Below, piece after piece: positions 32,815 to 40,563 of a stretch of 64,000 nt of DNA (the stretch's first letter is position 1; each line of letters starts with the position of its first letter). The position numbers were made by a program, and so were the translations under genes. The notes beneath the pieces are model-generated. The model saw only the letters and a program-made list of their open reading frames with translations. It searched no databases and was not told the DNA's origin. Source of the DNA: Ancylothrix sp. D3o (lineage in GTDB: Bacteria > Cyanobacteriota > Cyanobacteriia > Cyanobacteriales > Oscillatoriaceae); the NCBI RefSeq assembly GCF_025370775.1, contig NZ_JAMXEX010000001.1, positions 620,001 to 684,000 of the forward strand. Direction: 5' to 3'.

Positions 32815-34524
32815 ATGATTGAAAACTTGCAAAATATCTGTCTAAAGACAGGTGTAAATTTGCCAGCGTTTGTGCATCCTCTACTGGGCCAAACGCGAAC
32901 AGCCCCAGCAGCCAGACCGGCTACCCAACTACCTCCAGGCGTAGCTTCAGTTTGGAACTTTCCCGTCGGCGAAACAACCGTTGGAGATATTGCAGTAGCC
33001 TTTGCCATACTTTTAATCGGCTTTATCGTAGCCGCTTTAATTTCCAGTATTGTGCAAGGACTCCTCAAAAAAACCAACATCGATAACCGCATTGCCGGCT
33101 GGATAGGAAACCGGCCCCAAAACGAATTACCCGACGTTGAAAAATGGATTGGCACAGCAGTATTCTGGCTAATTATTATCTTTTTCCTCGTTCCCTTTTT
33201 CGATAAACTCAAACTCGGAGCAGCCTCCCAACCGCTGACTAGCCTGCTCAATCAAGTTACGATCTTTTTACCAAAACTCTTAGCAGCCGGTGCATTACTT
33301 GCCGTTGCTTGGGTATTAGCAACGATCACAAAATTTGTAGTATCCAGAGCCTTGCGTGCCATTGGCATTGACGAGCGCTTAAACCAAGAAGTCAGAAACA
33401 CTAGCCAAAACCAGTTTCTTCTCAGCGAAACCTTTGGTAACGCTCTTTATTGGTTTATTTTTCTGCTTTTTCTTCCCTCAATTCTCAGCACCCTAGAACT
33501 ACAGGGAACCCTGCAACCTGTCCAGCAATTACTCAACGAAATTCTGCTAATTTTACCCAACATTTTAGCAGCAATTCTCATCGGGGCTGCCGGTTGGTTT
33601 ATCGCTCAAATTGTCCGCCGAATTGTAACCAACTTGCTCGCAGCCACCGGCACAGACAGTCTCGGCGCCCGCTTTGGACTTTCCCCCACTAGCGGCTCTC
33701 AAAGTCTGTCTTGGTTAACCGGCACCGTTGTTTATATTCTGATCTTAATTCCTACCGCCATTGCTGCCCTAAATGCGCTGAAAATTGACGCCATTTCCGG
33801 GCCGGCAATCTCCATGCTTACGCAAATTCTCAACGCCATTCCCCAAATTTTCACAGCCGGTTTAATTTTGGTTGTGGCGTATTTTCTAGGCCGGTTTGTT
33901 GCCGATTTAGTCACGAATATCCTCACCGGCATTGGGTTCAATAATGTTTTTAATTGGATCGGATTAAACAACGTCTCCACCACTCGCACTCCTACTGCCT
34001 CCCGGTTTGTAGAACCAGTAGAACCCATAGATCCTATGGATCGTACAGCCACAGTTATTCAACCCTCAACCACTGTTAACCGTACTCCCTCGGAAATTGT
34101 CGGAATTATTGTTTTAGTTGGCATCATGTTATTTGCAGCCGTGACTGCAACAGACGTGCTAAATTTGCCGGCTTTAACTGCTATTGTGGCGGAAATTCTG
34201 GCAATTGCCGGACGCGTTTTAGTTGGGGTGATTGTGTTTGCAATTGGTTTATATTTAGCCAATCTTGCCTTTAATATCATCCGCTCTTCAGGCACATCTC
34301 AAGCGAATTTTTTAGCCCAAAGCGCTCGCGTTGCTATTATTACCCTTGTTGGGGCAATGGCTTTGCAACAAATGGGAATTGCTTCTAGTATTGTGAATTT
34401 AGCTTTTGGGCTATTATTTGGTGCTGTTGCGGTGGCAATTGCTCTTTCTTTTGGGTTGGGCGGACGCGAGATTGCTGCTGAGCAAATTCGTCAATGGTTG
34501 GCTGAGTTTAAGGAGAAAAAATAG
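32815..34524 (+). CDS. Mechanosensitive ion channel-related membrane protein with repeated TM units
   Basis: The product has 569 residues and about ten hydrophobic segments. Four similar units stand out, LPKLLAAGALLAVAWVLA, LPNILAAILIGAAGWFIA, IPQIFTAGLILVVAYFLG and IAGRVLVGVIVFAIGLYLA, each at the end of a repeated block. This is the pattern of cyanobacterial proteins built from the conserved TM helix of MscS-type channels (PF05552). A classical MscS beta-domain is not visible, so it may not form a conventional channel. The end (ALSFGLGGREIAAEQIRQWL) resembles the MscS-family amphipathic segment. It probably acts in osmotic adaptation. Confidence 0.83.
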   Translation: MIENLQNICLKTGVNLPAFVHPLLGQTRTAPAARPATQLPPGVASVWNFPVGETTVGDIAVAFAILLIGFIVAALISSIVQGLLKKTNIDNRIAGWIGNRPQNELPDVEKWIGTAVFWLIIIFFLVPFFDKLKLGAASQPLTSLLNQVTIFLPKLLAAGALLAVAWVLATITKFVVSRALRAIGIDERLNQEVRNTSQNQFLLSETFGNALYWFIFLLFLPSILSTLELQGTLQPVQQLLNEILLILPNILAAILIGAAGWFIAQIVRRIVTNLLAATGTDSLGARFGLSPTSGSQSLSWLTGTVVYILILIPTAIAALNALKIDAISGPAISMLTQILNAIPQIFTAGLILVVAYFLGRFVADLVTNILTGIGFNNVFNWIGLNNVSTTRTPTASRFVEPVEPIDPMDRTATVIQPSTTVNRTPSEIVGIIVLVGIMLFAAVTATDVLNLPALTAIVAEILAIAGRVLVGVIVFAIGLYLANLAFNIIRSSGTSQANFLAQSARVAIITLVGAMALQQMGIASSIVNLAFGLLFGAVAVAIALSFGLGGREIAAEQIRQWLAEFKEKK

Positions 34525-34531
34525 ATTATTT

Positions 34532-34654
34532 AACCGCAGATAAACGCGGATTAACGCGGATAGAATAATTGTTGTGATTGACAGGTTAAAGAAAAACATT
34601 AACTCGAAAATAAAGCAAAAACCTATCTGCGTTTATCTGCGTTTATCTGCGGTT
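34532..34654. repeat. Inverted pair of AACCGCAGATAAACGCAGAT repeats between convergent genes
   Basis: The left copy 34532-34563 and the right copy 34623-34654 are 32 bases each and almost perfect inverses (a few positions differ), enclosing 59 bases of AT-rich DNA. In RNA from either side they would fold into a long hairpin, a likely barrier between the convergent channel and GTPase genes. The structure also fits a MITE with 32-base ends. Confidence 0.65.
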
Positions 34655-34674
34655 AAAAAAACACCCGCCTCAAA

Positions 34675-36093
34675 TCACATCCTCAACTTTTGCCACAATT
34701 CGTCTTTAATTCTGCCCATAATTGAGGTTTCATCCAATGTCGATAAAATGCGACTAACGACGGCTTTGGGCCCATCGGGGCCCCAAGAGGCACCATTAGC
34801 AAGATAAGCTTTTGTGACTTGTCCTATGGCATAAGTTGAAACACCGGCCACCCCCGCCTGGGTGACAGCTACCGAAAGATAGGGCCCCAAAGCAAGCCCA
34901 CCGGTGGCCGGTGTGGCAATTCCTAATAAGCTTTTGAGAGAAGATAAGCCCAAGGTTGTGACTAAATCAGTTACCGTTAAACCGCCCATACTCAGGGCAA
35001 TTCTTTGTAACAAATTTAGCGCTCCCGTGCGTGTCATTTCCATACCATAAAGTTTAGATAATGTCAAGATCATTGCTACATCAATTATCGCACCGCTGAA
35101 TAAATCGGCAGCAGTAATTGGGTTAAGGGCAATGGCGACAGCTTTGGTAATAACGCAATTCCAGATTATTTTATTAGCAGTTTCTTCGCGGAGGGTGAGT
35201 TTGCGGTTGATGATGCGTTCGTTTACCTCACCGGCAAAAAGCATCGAATTAAGGGCTACTAAAGATTTTCCCTCGCGGTCTAAAATTTCTAGGATTTTTA
35301 ACTTTAATTCATCAATTTCTGGGTTAGAGCGTGTTAATTGTACTCCGCGAGAGCCATCAGGCCGGCGCACCATTTGAGCCACCAAGGGAGAAGCAGCCGC
35401 CATCACAATTTCATCAGGAGATAGTATTTCGCGGACTCGTTCATCGCGGATTTTTTGATAGATGGCGAGCCGGTCTGCTTCGGGATATTGGTCAATTTTA
35501 TTAAATACTAAAATCATTGGTTTACCGGCCTCGCGCAATTGTGAAAGCGCTTGATATTCTACTTTTGTCATATCACCGGCTACGACAAATATAATTAAGT
35601 CTGCTTTTCCTGCGACTTCACGGGCTAAAATTTCGCGGGTTTCTCCATCAACTTCATCAATTCCGGGGGTGTCGATCAATTCTATTTGAGAAAGACGATA
35701 GGTAACTGGGGATTGGGGATTATTATTAACACTCCATTGACCGGCTTGTGCGGTGGTGGTGACTCCGTGAATGGGGCCGGTTTCAAAAATTTGTTGACCG
35801 AGTAAAGCGTTGAGTAAGGAAGATTTTCCGCGTCCTACCATGCCAAAAACAGCAATTTGAACTTGTTGGCGGTTGAGTTTTTCGAGAGTTGTTTCTAAGC
35901 CTTGAATTTCTGTTTCTAAACCGACCTTTTCTGCGGCAGAAAGGTCAAGTTTTGTCACCAATTCCCGTAGGGCATCTTTGGCTTGTTTGTAGTTGAGTTC
36001 AGCTTGAATTTCCGCAACGCTATCGATGGCGCTGTCAAAGTCGCCGGTGTTATTTATAGGGAATTGGGGGTTGAATTTGAAATCGGATGTCAA
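34675..36093 (-). CDS. Dynamin/Era-like GTPase with C-terminal DUF697-type membrane region
   Basis: The product has 472 residues. The GTPase motifs are complete: G1 GMVGRGKS at 84-91, G3 DTPG at 141-144 and G4 NKID at 198-201, with a TTT switch I at 112-114. A coiled region precedes the G domain (about 30-75). Residues about 320-440 are hydrophobic and match the DUF697 family (VITKAVAIALNPITAADLFS, then LYGMEMTRTGALNLLQRIAL and GGLTVTDLV), probably membrane-embedded. This architecture is conserved in cyanobacteria and plastids, and a role in membrane remodelling or ribosome-related quality control has been suggested for relatives. Here it is inference. Confidence 0.88.
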   Translation of the reverse strand: MTSDFKFNPQFPINNTGDFDSAIDSVAEIQAELNYKQAKDALRELVTKLDLSAAEKVGLETEIQGLETTLEKLNRQQVQIAVFGMVGRGKSSLLNALLGQQIFETGPIHGVTTTAQAGQWSVNNNPQSPVTYRLSQIELIDTPGIDEVDGETREILAREVAGKADLIIFVVAGDMTKVEYQALSQLREAGKPMILVFNKIDQYPEADRLAIYQKIRDERVREILSPDEIVMAAASPLVAQMVRRPDGSRGVQLTRSNPEIDELKLKILEILDREGKSLVALNSMLFAGEVNERIINRKLTLREETANKIIWNCVITKAVAIALNPITAADLFSGAIIDVAMILTLSKLYGMEMTRTGALNLLQRIALSMGGLTVTDLVTTLGLSSLKSLLGIATPATGGLALGPYLSVAVTQAGVAGVSTYAIGQVTKAYLANGASWGPDGPKAVVSRILSTLDETSIMGRIKDELWQKLRM

Positions 36094-36246
36094 GTTTTAA
36101 CCTCGCAGAGAATTCGCCATCGTCTTTTCATCGTATCGAATTCTAGGGAAAGGAACAGAAGAACCTTTTTTTGCACCCCACCGGCCCTAACTTTCTCTGT
36201 TTATCTATTAGACAAGCCTGGGGTTTAAAATTCTACCGCCTGATAA

Positions 36247-36289
36247 AACAGAAGCGGACTTTGCCATTCTCGTGCAAAACCCGCCTGTT
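36247..36289 (-). terminator. Intrinsic terminator downstream of rpsU
   Basis: On the minus strand the arms aacag-gcggg-tttgc and gcaaag-tccgc-tctgtt pair with two or three mismatches, followed by TTTTATC (A-run 36245-36248). It lies about 80 bases beyond the rpsU stop at 36371. Confidence 0.5.
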
Positions 36290-36370
36290 CTGAATTATTT
36301 AAAAGAGATAAAAACTACCGACGATCACAGGCTTGAAGCTAGAAACCGGCAGCTTAGTTGAAAATAAAAC

Positions 36371-36550
36371 TTAGTGGAAACGTCTTTTACGGCGAGCGGC
36401 ACTTGCTTTGCGCTTGCGCTTTTCGAGGGGAGTTTCAAAGTGACGACGGTTTTTTACATCAGCGAGGATGCCTGCGCGGGAGACTTGCCGTTTAAACCGG
36501 CGCAGAGCAGAGTCAATTCCTTCGTTTTCTCCTACTACAACTTGGCTCAT
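36371..36550 (-). CDS. rpsU: 30S ribosomal protein S21
   Basis: This 59-residue protein was read directly from the sequence. It begins [20 protein letters not shown], continues [19 protein letters not shown] and ends in the very basic [16 protein letters not shown]. That is a typical S21, with the conserved FKR-V---GIL and RR-FE blocks. The ribosome-binding site aaggag lies 6 bases before the ATG, one of the strongest in the window, as expected for a highly expressed gene. It has its own terminator downstream and appears monocistronic. In cyanobacteria S21 assists translation initiation and is often cold-responsive. Confidence 0.96.
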   Translation of the reverse strand: MSQVVVGENEGIDSALRRFKRQVSRAGILADVKNRRHFETPLEKRKRKASAARRKRRFH

Positions 36551-36786
36551 TCTTACTCCTTGGAAATGAGAGATAAAGTGTTTGTTTGTTTGTGATTATT
36601 TTGCTGTCGGTTTCCGAAACGCGAAGTGTGGCGTTAGCCATGCGCTCGATTGGTTAACAGAATTGTTGACTGAAAACTAGATTAACATAAAGCCAGCACC
36701 GGCAGAACAGTGGAATAGTTGTGGAAATTTGATAATCATTGTTTATAGAATAGACAAAATTTATAAAATTAGCTAAAGAAGAAAGG

Positions 36787-36811
36787 CCGGCTTGCTTTGG
36801 GGCCGGTTTTA
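36787..36811 (-). terminator. Possible terminator of the 427-residue hypothetical gene
   Basis: On the minus strand ccggc directly follows the stop codon region and pairs with gccgg 10 bases later, followed by ccTTTCTTCTTT. The stem is only 5 bases. Confidence 0.3.
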
Positions 36812-38092
36812 GCGAATAAAGGAGAGATCGACCGCGCCAAAGTTGGTACTAAGGGCGATGTTGGCGTTTTCGAGGGATTTTACTAACCAGTGGACGGCCT
36901 CGCGGGTTGAGGACTCGTAGTGGTTGAATAAAATGGCAAAGCGGCGTTCGAGGTAGGGTTTAACTTTGCGACAGACGAGGACGATTTTGAGTAGGAGGCC
37001 GGTGGTTTGGGTGGGGCCGATGTTGGAAACGAGGTCGATTAATATAAAGTGGTTTGGCCGCTGGGAACTTTCGACAATTAAAAAGTTAAGCAGTTGGCTA
37101 CAGGTTCTTACGATTAAGAAGTCGCTGAGTTTTTGGTTGTCGCTTTGGGGGAGGGTGTTGGTAAGTTGTTTGTAAAGACGGTCATTAAACTGACGTTTAC
37201 CGTAGCCTGAATCAATAGAGGTTCTGAGGTAGTCGTATAGTTCGTCTTTGAAGGCGCCGTAAGTGCGGGTTTGGCTGGTGTGGGTGAGGAAGCTTTGGGC
37301 TAAGTCTCGGTAGGTGGAGGAACCCTCGACTTTACCGACAAATTGTTTTAAGGCTCCGTAGAGTTCTCTGTCGCTCAATAGGGTGGGGTTGTTGACCGGC
37401 TGGATTAATTTTGCTGTGGTTGGATCGCCTTTGCGGGCTATTTGTGAGCGCCTCACTTGATAGGTTACATATTGTGATAAGTTGATTTCAAATTGCTTTT
37501 GCCGCGAGCTTTGGACTGTGCGGACAATTTGTTGATGTTCGTAACTGCTGCCTTCGCTGAGTAGGCAGTGCTCGTATAAATACGGATACCGACGAATTAA
37601 GGTGCCAAGGGGTTTGGTTTCCGAGGCATTTCCGTTTTCTGGGGACTGGCTGATGACTTGGACGAGCCGGCGGAGGGTGAGGTATTGTTCGGTTTTGGTG
37701 AAGAGGTGTACGAGTTCGTGCAGCCGTCTCTGTCCTCTGAGATGGAAGGAGTAGAGGTTGCTGTTGTTGCTGCTGCCTTCAAACAGTTCGATGAGTTCGG
37801 GGATGGCGGAATGCAATTGAGTTTGCATTTGCCAGCGGTTAATTAAAATGTGGCAACAACGATTTAATACAAATTTGAATTCTTGATCGGCTTGTTTGGA
37901 GGCTGCGAGTCTTTCGAGGGCTGCTGTTACTTGGCGGTCGGGATAGCTCCAAGCTTCAAAAAATAAGCTGCGAAATCGTTCTATGAGTTCCCCTGGTGTT
38001 TCTATTTCTACACAGGAAAGCAAATGATTATAGATAATTTGCTCGTCGGGATTGCTACTGTGTCGGTGGGATTGATCTATTAAGCTTTCCAT
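36809..38092 (-). CDS. Conserved cyanobacterial hypothetical protein (427 residues)
   Basis: I do not recognise a characterised family. The protein is soluble and mostly helical, with no signal or membrane segment. Distinct stretches are GELIERFRSLFFEAWSYPD near the N-terminus, HLRGQRRLHELVHLFTKTEQ, the basic YVTYQVRRSQIAR and near the end RRFAILFNHYESSTREAVHW. The regular helices suggest a HEAT- or TPR-like scaffold, but no repeat is clear. It stands alone between rpsU and a long intergenic region. Confidence 0.7.
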   Translation of the reverse strand: MESLIDQSHRHSSNPDEQIIYNHLLSCVEIETPGELIERFRSLFFEAWSYPDRQVTAALERLAASKQADQEFKFVLNRCCHILINRWQMQTQLHSAIPELIELFEGSSNNSNLYSFHLRGQRRLHELVHLFTKTEQYLTLRRLVQVISQSPENGNASETKPLGTLIRRYPYLYEHCLLSEGSSYEHQQIVRTVQSSRQKQFEINLSQYVTYQVRRSQIARKGDPTTAKLIQPVNNPTLLSDRELYGALKQFVGKVEGSSTYRDLAQSFLTHTSQTRTYGAFKDELYDYLRTSIDSGYGKRQFNDRLYKQLTNTLPQSDNQKLSDFLIVRTCSQLLNFLIVESSQRPNHFILIDLVSNIGPTQTTGLLLKIVLVCRKVKPYLERRFAILFNHYESSTREAVHWLVKSLENANIALSTNFGAVDLSFIR

Positions 38093-38220
38093 TTGTTCCT
38101 CTTCACTTCCCGGTGATCGTTGGGGTTTGATTAGATGCCTCCTCTGTTAAATTCGAGTGGCTATTTACAAAACTTTGGCACAATTCCTGCTTGTTTTTAA
38201 GGGGTAGTTTTGGGTTTGTT

Positions 38221-38260
38221 AAGCCTAAGTTTTTGGTTATTATCAGGCTTTTTTTGATTT
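38221..38260 (+). terminator. Orphan plus-strand terminator-like hairpin
   Basis: aagcct (38221-38226) pairs with aggctt (38245-38250), loop 18 bases, followed by a long T-rich run (tttttgattttttatt). It is in the correct orientation for a plus-strand transcript, but no plus-strand coding gene precedes it, hinting at a small RNA from about 38100-38250. Confidence 0.4.
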
Positions 38261-38911
38261 TTTATTGGGGAGCGCAATCCAAGGTTTAGGGGTTTTCACC
38301 GGCTATGTTTTGGCTGCTTTCCCCCTGATAATCCGGGGCTAAAGGTTTAGGGCTTTTAGGGGCCGTTTTGTAAAAAAGCCGATTGATGACGCTCCCATAT
38401 TTCGCGGATGTAAGCAGATAATTTTTTGCTGGACGATTTTTTGTTGATGGGGTTTACCTCTCTCGGTAAAATTGCGGTTATTTCAGAAATGGCTCTGTAT
38501 AATTTGATACTTGAACTTTTTAGGTAATTTTTGTTATGTCCGCCTGTTCGATTCGCTGCTCAGCTTTAACAGTTTAGTTGTGTGGCTGAGAGCAGAAAAA
38601 CTGGTGGCTGGGGTTGATCACTTCCATACGGTATTAATAGGCGTCCGTTTGGTTACACTTTCTAATTTACACTCGCCGTGAAGGGTTTAGGTGAAGAAAC
38701 GGTAAAGATAAGGCGCTAAATTATACATTTCTGGTGAACTTTTTTGGCTCTGGGAGTTGGCATTCTGTAGAATCCCGTAAAGTAATGTTTTGGGCTGATT
38801 TTGCGAGGCTGTGGAAAAGAAAAGCAATTTGTCCTTTTTTTGGCGCGGGTGGCGGCTGAGGGGCTGATTTTTATTGGAGATTTAAAATTAAAAATTATCG
38901 GCAGGGGGCTG

Positions 38912-38952
38912 GATTTTATGCTATAAAATCGGGTTGATAACTCGGTTGAGTT
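38912..38952 (+). promoter_or_regulatory. Palindromes at the murF promoter
   Basis: gattttat-gct-ataaaatc (38912-38930) is a perfect 8-base inverted repeat that includes a TATAAAAT word suitable as a -10 box. A second small palindrome aactc-ggtt-gagtt follows at 38939-38952. Together they mark a likely promoter/operator about 90-130 bases before the murF start. Confidence 0.35.
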
Positions 38953-39040
38953 AACTTTTAGGTGAAATTTGCTTAAAAGTAGTTAAATTTTGGGTTTTAT
39001 ACCTGAAGATCCAATTTTCACGCATTCCCATCAAACTGAT

Positions 39041-40405
39041 ATGACTTTTTGCGCTACTCTTGGTCAATTGAGCGATGTTCTTGATTCAACACCGGCCACT
39101 AATGCGGGTGATTTTTCACAAATTAGGGCCACCGGCATCTGTACGGATACGCGCAGCTTGAATGCGGGTGAGGTGTTTTTGGCTTTGCGGGGCGAAAATT
39201 TTGATGGCCATGCTTTTGTGCCGGCGGCGGTTTCTAAAGGGGCTGTGGCGGTGATTGTTGAGTGTGAGTTGCCGGTGGAAATTCCCCAGTTTGTTGTTAA
39301 GGATTCTTTGAAAGCTTATCAAGCTATTGCGAATTGGTGGCGGCGGCAGTTTTCGGTGCCGGTGATTGCGGTTACGGGATCTTTTGGCAAAACAACGACT
39401 AAGGAGTTAATTTCTGCGGTTCTGGAAACGCAAGGTAAGGTGTTAAAAACTCAGCAAAATTTTAATAATGAAATTGGGGTTCCGAAAACTTTATTAGAGT
39501 TATCAAGTGACCATGATTTTGCGGTGATTGAAATGGCGATGCGGGGGCCGGGGCAAATTGCTGAACTGGCAGAAATTGCTGAGCCGACAATTGGGGTGAT
39601 TACAAATGTGGGTACTGCTCATATTGGGTTGTTGGGTTCAAAGGAGGCAATTGCTGAGGCTAAGTGTGAGTTGTTGGCAGAAATGCCGGCTACAAGTACG
39701 GCGATTTTAAATCAGGATAATGAGCTTTTGATGGCGACTGCGGCGCAGGTTTGGCAGGGAAAAACTATTAGTTATGGGTTGGATGGGGGTGATGTTTTTG
39801 GCAAAATAATTGATGGGGAAACTGTGGAGGTTGAGGGGTTGCGGTTTAGGTTGCCGTTGGCGGGCCGGCATAATGCTTGTAATTATTTGGCGGCTTTGGC
39901 GGTGGCGAAGGTGTTGGGAATAAGTTGGGAAGGTTTGCAAGCTGGGGTTGCGGTGGATTTGCCGGAGGGTCGGGCAAAGCGTTATGATTTGCCTGGGGAT
40001 GTGGTGATTTTGGATGAGAGTTATAATGCCGGTTTGGAATCGATGAAGGCGGCTTTATATTTGCTGGCAGAAACTTCTGGGAAACGCCATATTGCGGTGT
40101 TGGGTACTATGCGTGAGTTGGGGGATCGTTCGTTGGAGTTTCACGAAAATATCGGGGAAACTGTGCGTGATTTAAAGTTGGATGCTTTGTTTATTTTGGC
40201 TGATGAGGATGAGGCAAAGGCGATGGCTGGGGGTGCGGTTGGGGTGCCGGTTGTGGAGGTGTTTGTTAACACCGGCCCGGAGGCAAAATCAACTTTGTTA
40301 TCGCGGTTAAAATCGTTTGTTTCTGGGGGGGATTGTTTGCTGTTTAAGGCGTCTCATGCGGTGGCTTTGGATAAAGTTGTTGAACAGTTTCGCAGTGATT
40401 GGTGA
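39041..40405 (+). CDS. murF: UDP-N-acetylmuramoyl-tripeptide:D-Ala-D-Ala ligase
   Basis: ATG at 39041 gives 454 residues (MTFCATLGQLSDVLD); a TTG 51 bases upstream is open but unneeded. MurF joins D-Ala-D-Ala to the UDP-MurNAc-tripeptide in the cytoplasm. Motifs: ICTDTRSLNAGEVFLALRGE in the N-terminal domain, ATP loop VTGSFGKTTTKELISAVL, NFNNEIGVPKTLL, IEMAMRGPGQIAELAEIAEP, TNVGTAHIG, and in the C-terminal domain DESYNAGLESMKAALYLL and GDCLLFKASHAV. Length is normal. A long upstream region with palindromes probably holds its promoter; the downstream gene lies after 140 bases with two repeat units. Confidence 0.96.
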   Translation: MTFCATLGQLSDVLDSTPATNAGDFSQIRATGICTDTRSLNAGEVFLALRGENFDGHAFVPAAVSKGAVAVIVECELPVEIPQFVVKDSLKAYQAIANWWRRQFSVPVIAVTGSFGKTTTKELISAVLETQGKVLKTQQNFNNEIGVPKTLLELSSDHDFAVIEMAMRGPGQIAELAEIAEPTIGVITNVGTAHIGLLGSKEAIAEAKCELLAEMPATSTAILNQDNELLMATAAQVWQGKTISYGLDGGDVFGKIIDGETVEVEGLRFRLPLAGRHNACNYLAALAVAKVLGISWEGLQAGVAVDLPEGRAKRYDLPGDVVILDESYNAGLESMKAALYLLAETSGKRHIAVLGTMRELGDRSLEFHENIGETVRDLKLDALFILADEDEAKAMAGGAVGVPVVEVFVNTGPEAKSTLLSRLKSFVSGGDCLLFKASHAVALDKVVEQFRSDW

Positions 40406-40464
40406 TTAGGGATGGTGGGGTTGATGTTGCCGGCCCCACTGAATTAAATTAATTGAAAAAGATG

Positions 40465-40556
40465 TATGGCAGGCAAGATGCCTGCGCCACTAATGACAAA
40501 TGACTATCGTTATGGCAGGCAAGATGCCTGCGCCACTGATAACAAATGACAAATAA
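40465..40556. repeat. Two tandem 46-bp units with internal hairpin
   Basis: The unit starts tatggcaggcaagatgcctg and includes the perfect hairpin gcaggca-aga-tgcctgc (40469-40485 in the first unit), then aatgacaaatgactatcg. The second unit starts at 40511. The 3' part belongs to the TGACAAATGAC family and overlaps the upstream start codon of the next gene. Confidence 0.65.
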
Positions 40557-40563
40557 CAAAATT

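Larger units (their letters stand above)
38093..38989. other. Long intergenic region upstream of murF
   Basis: About 900 bases without a gene between divergent transcription units. It contains a plus-strand terminator-like hairpin at 38221-38260 with no plus-strand gene before it, the repeated word aaggttta(g)gg near 38280 and 38340, and, close to murF, a perfect palindrome at 38912-38930. No known RNA family was recognised. Confidence 0.45.
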
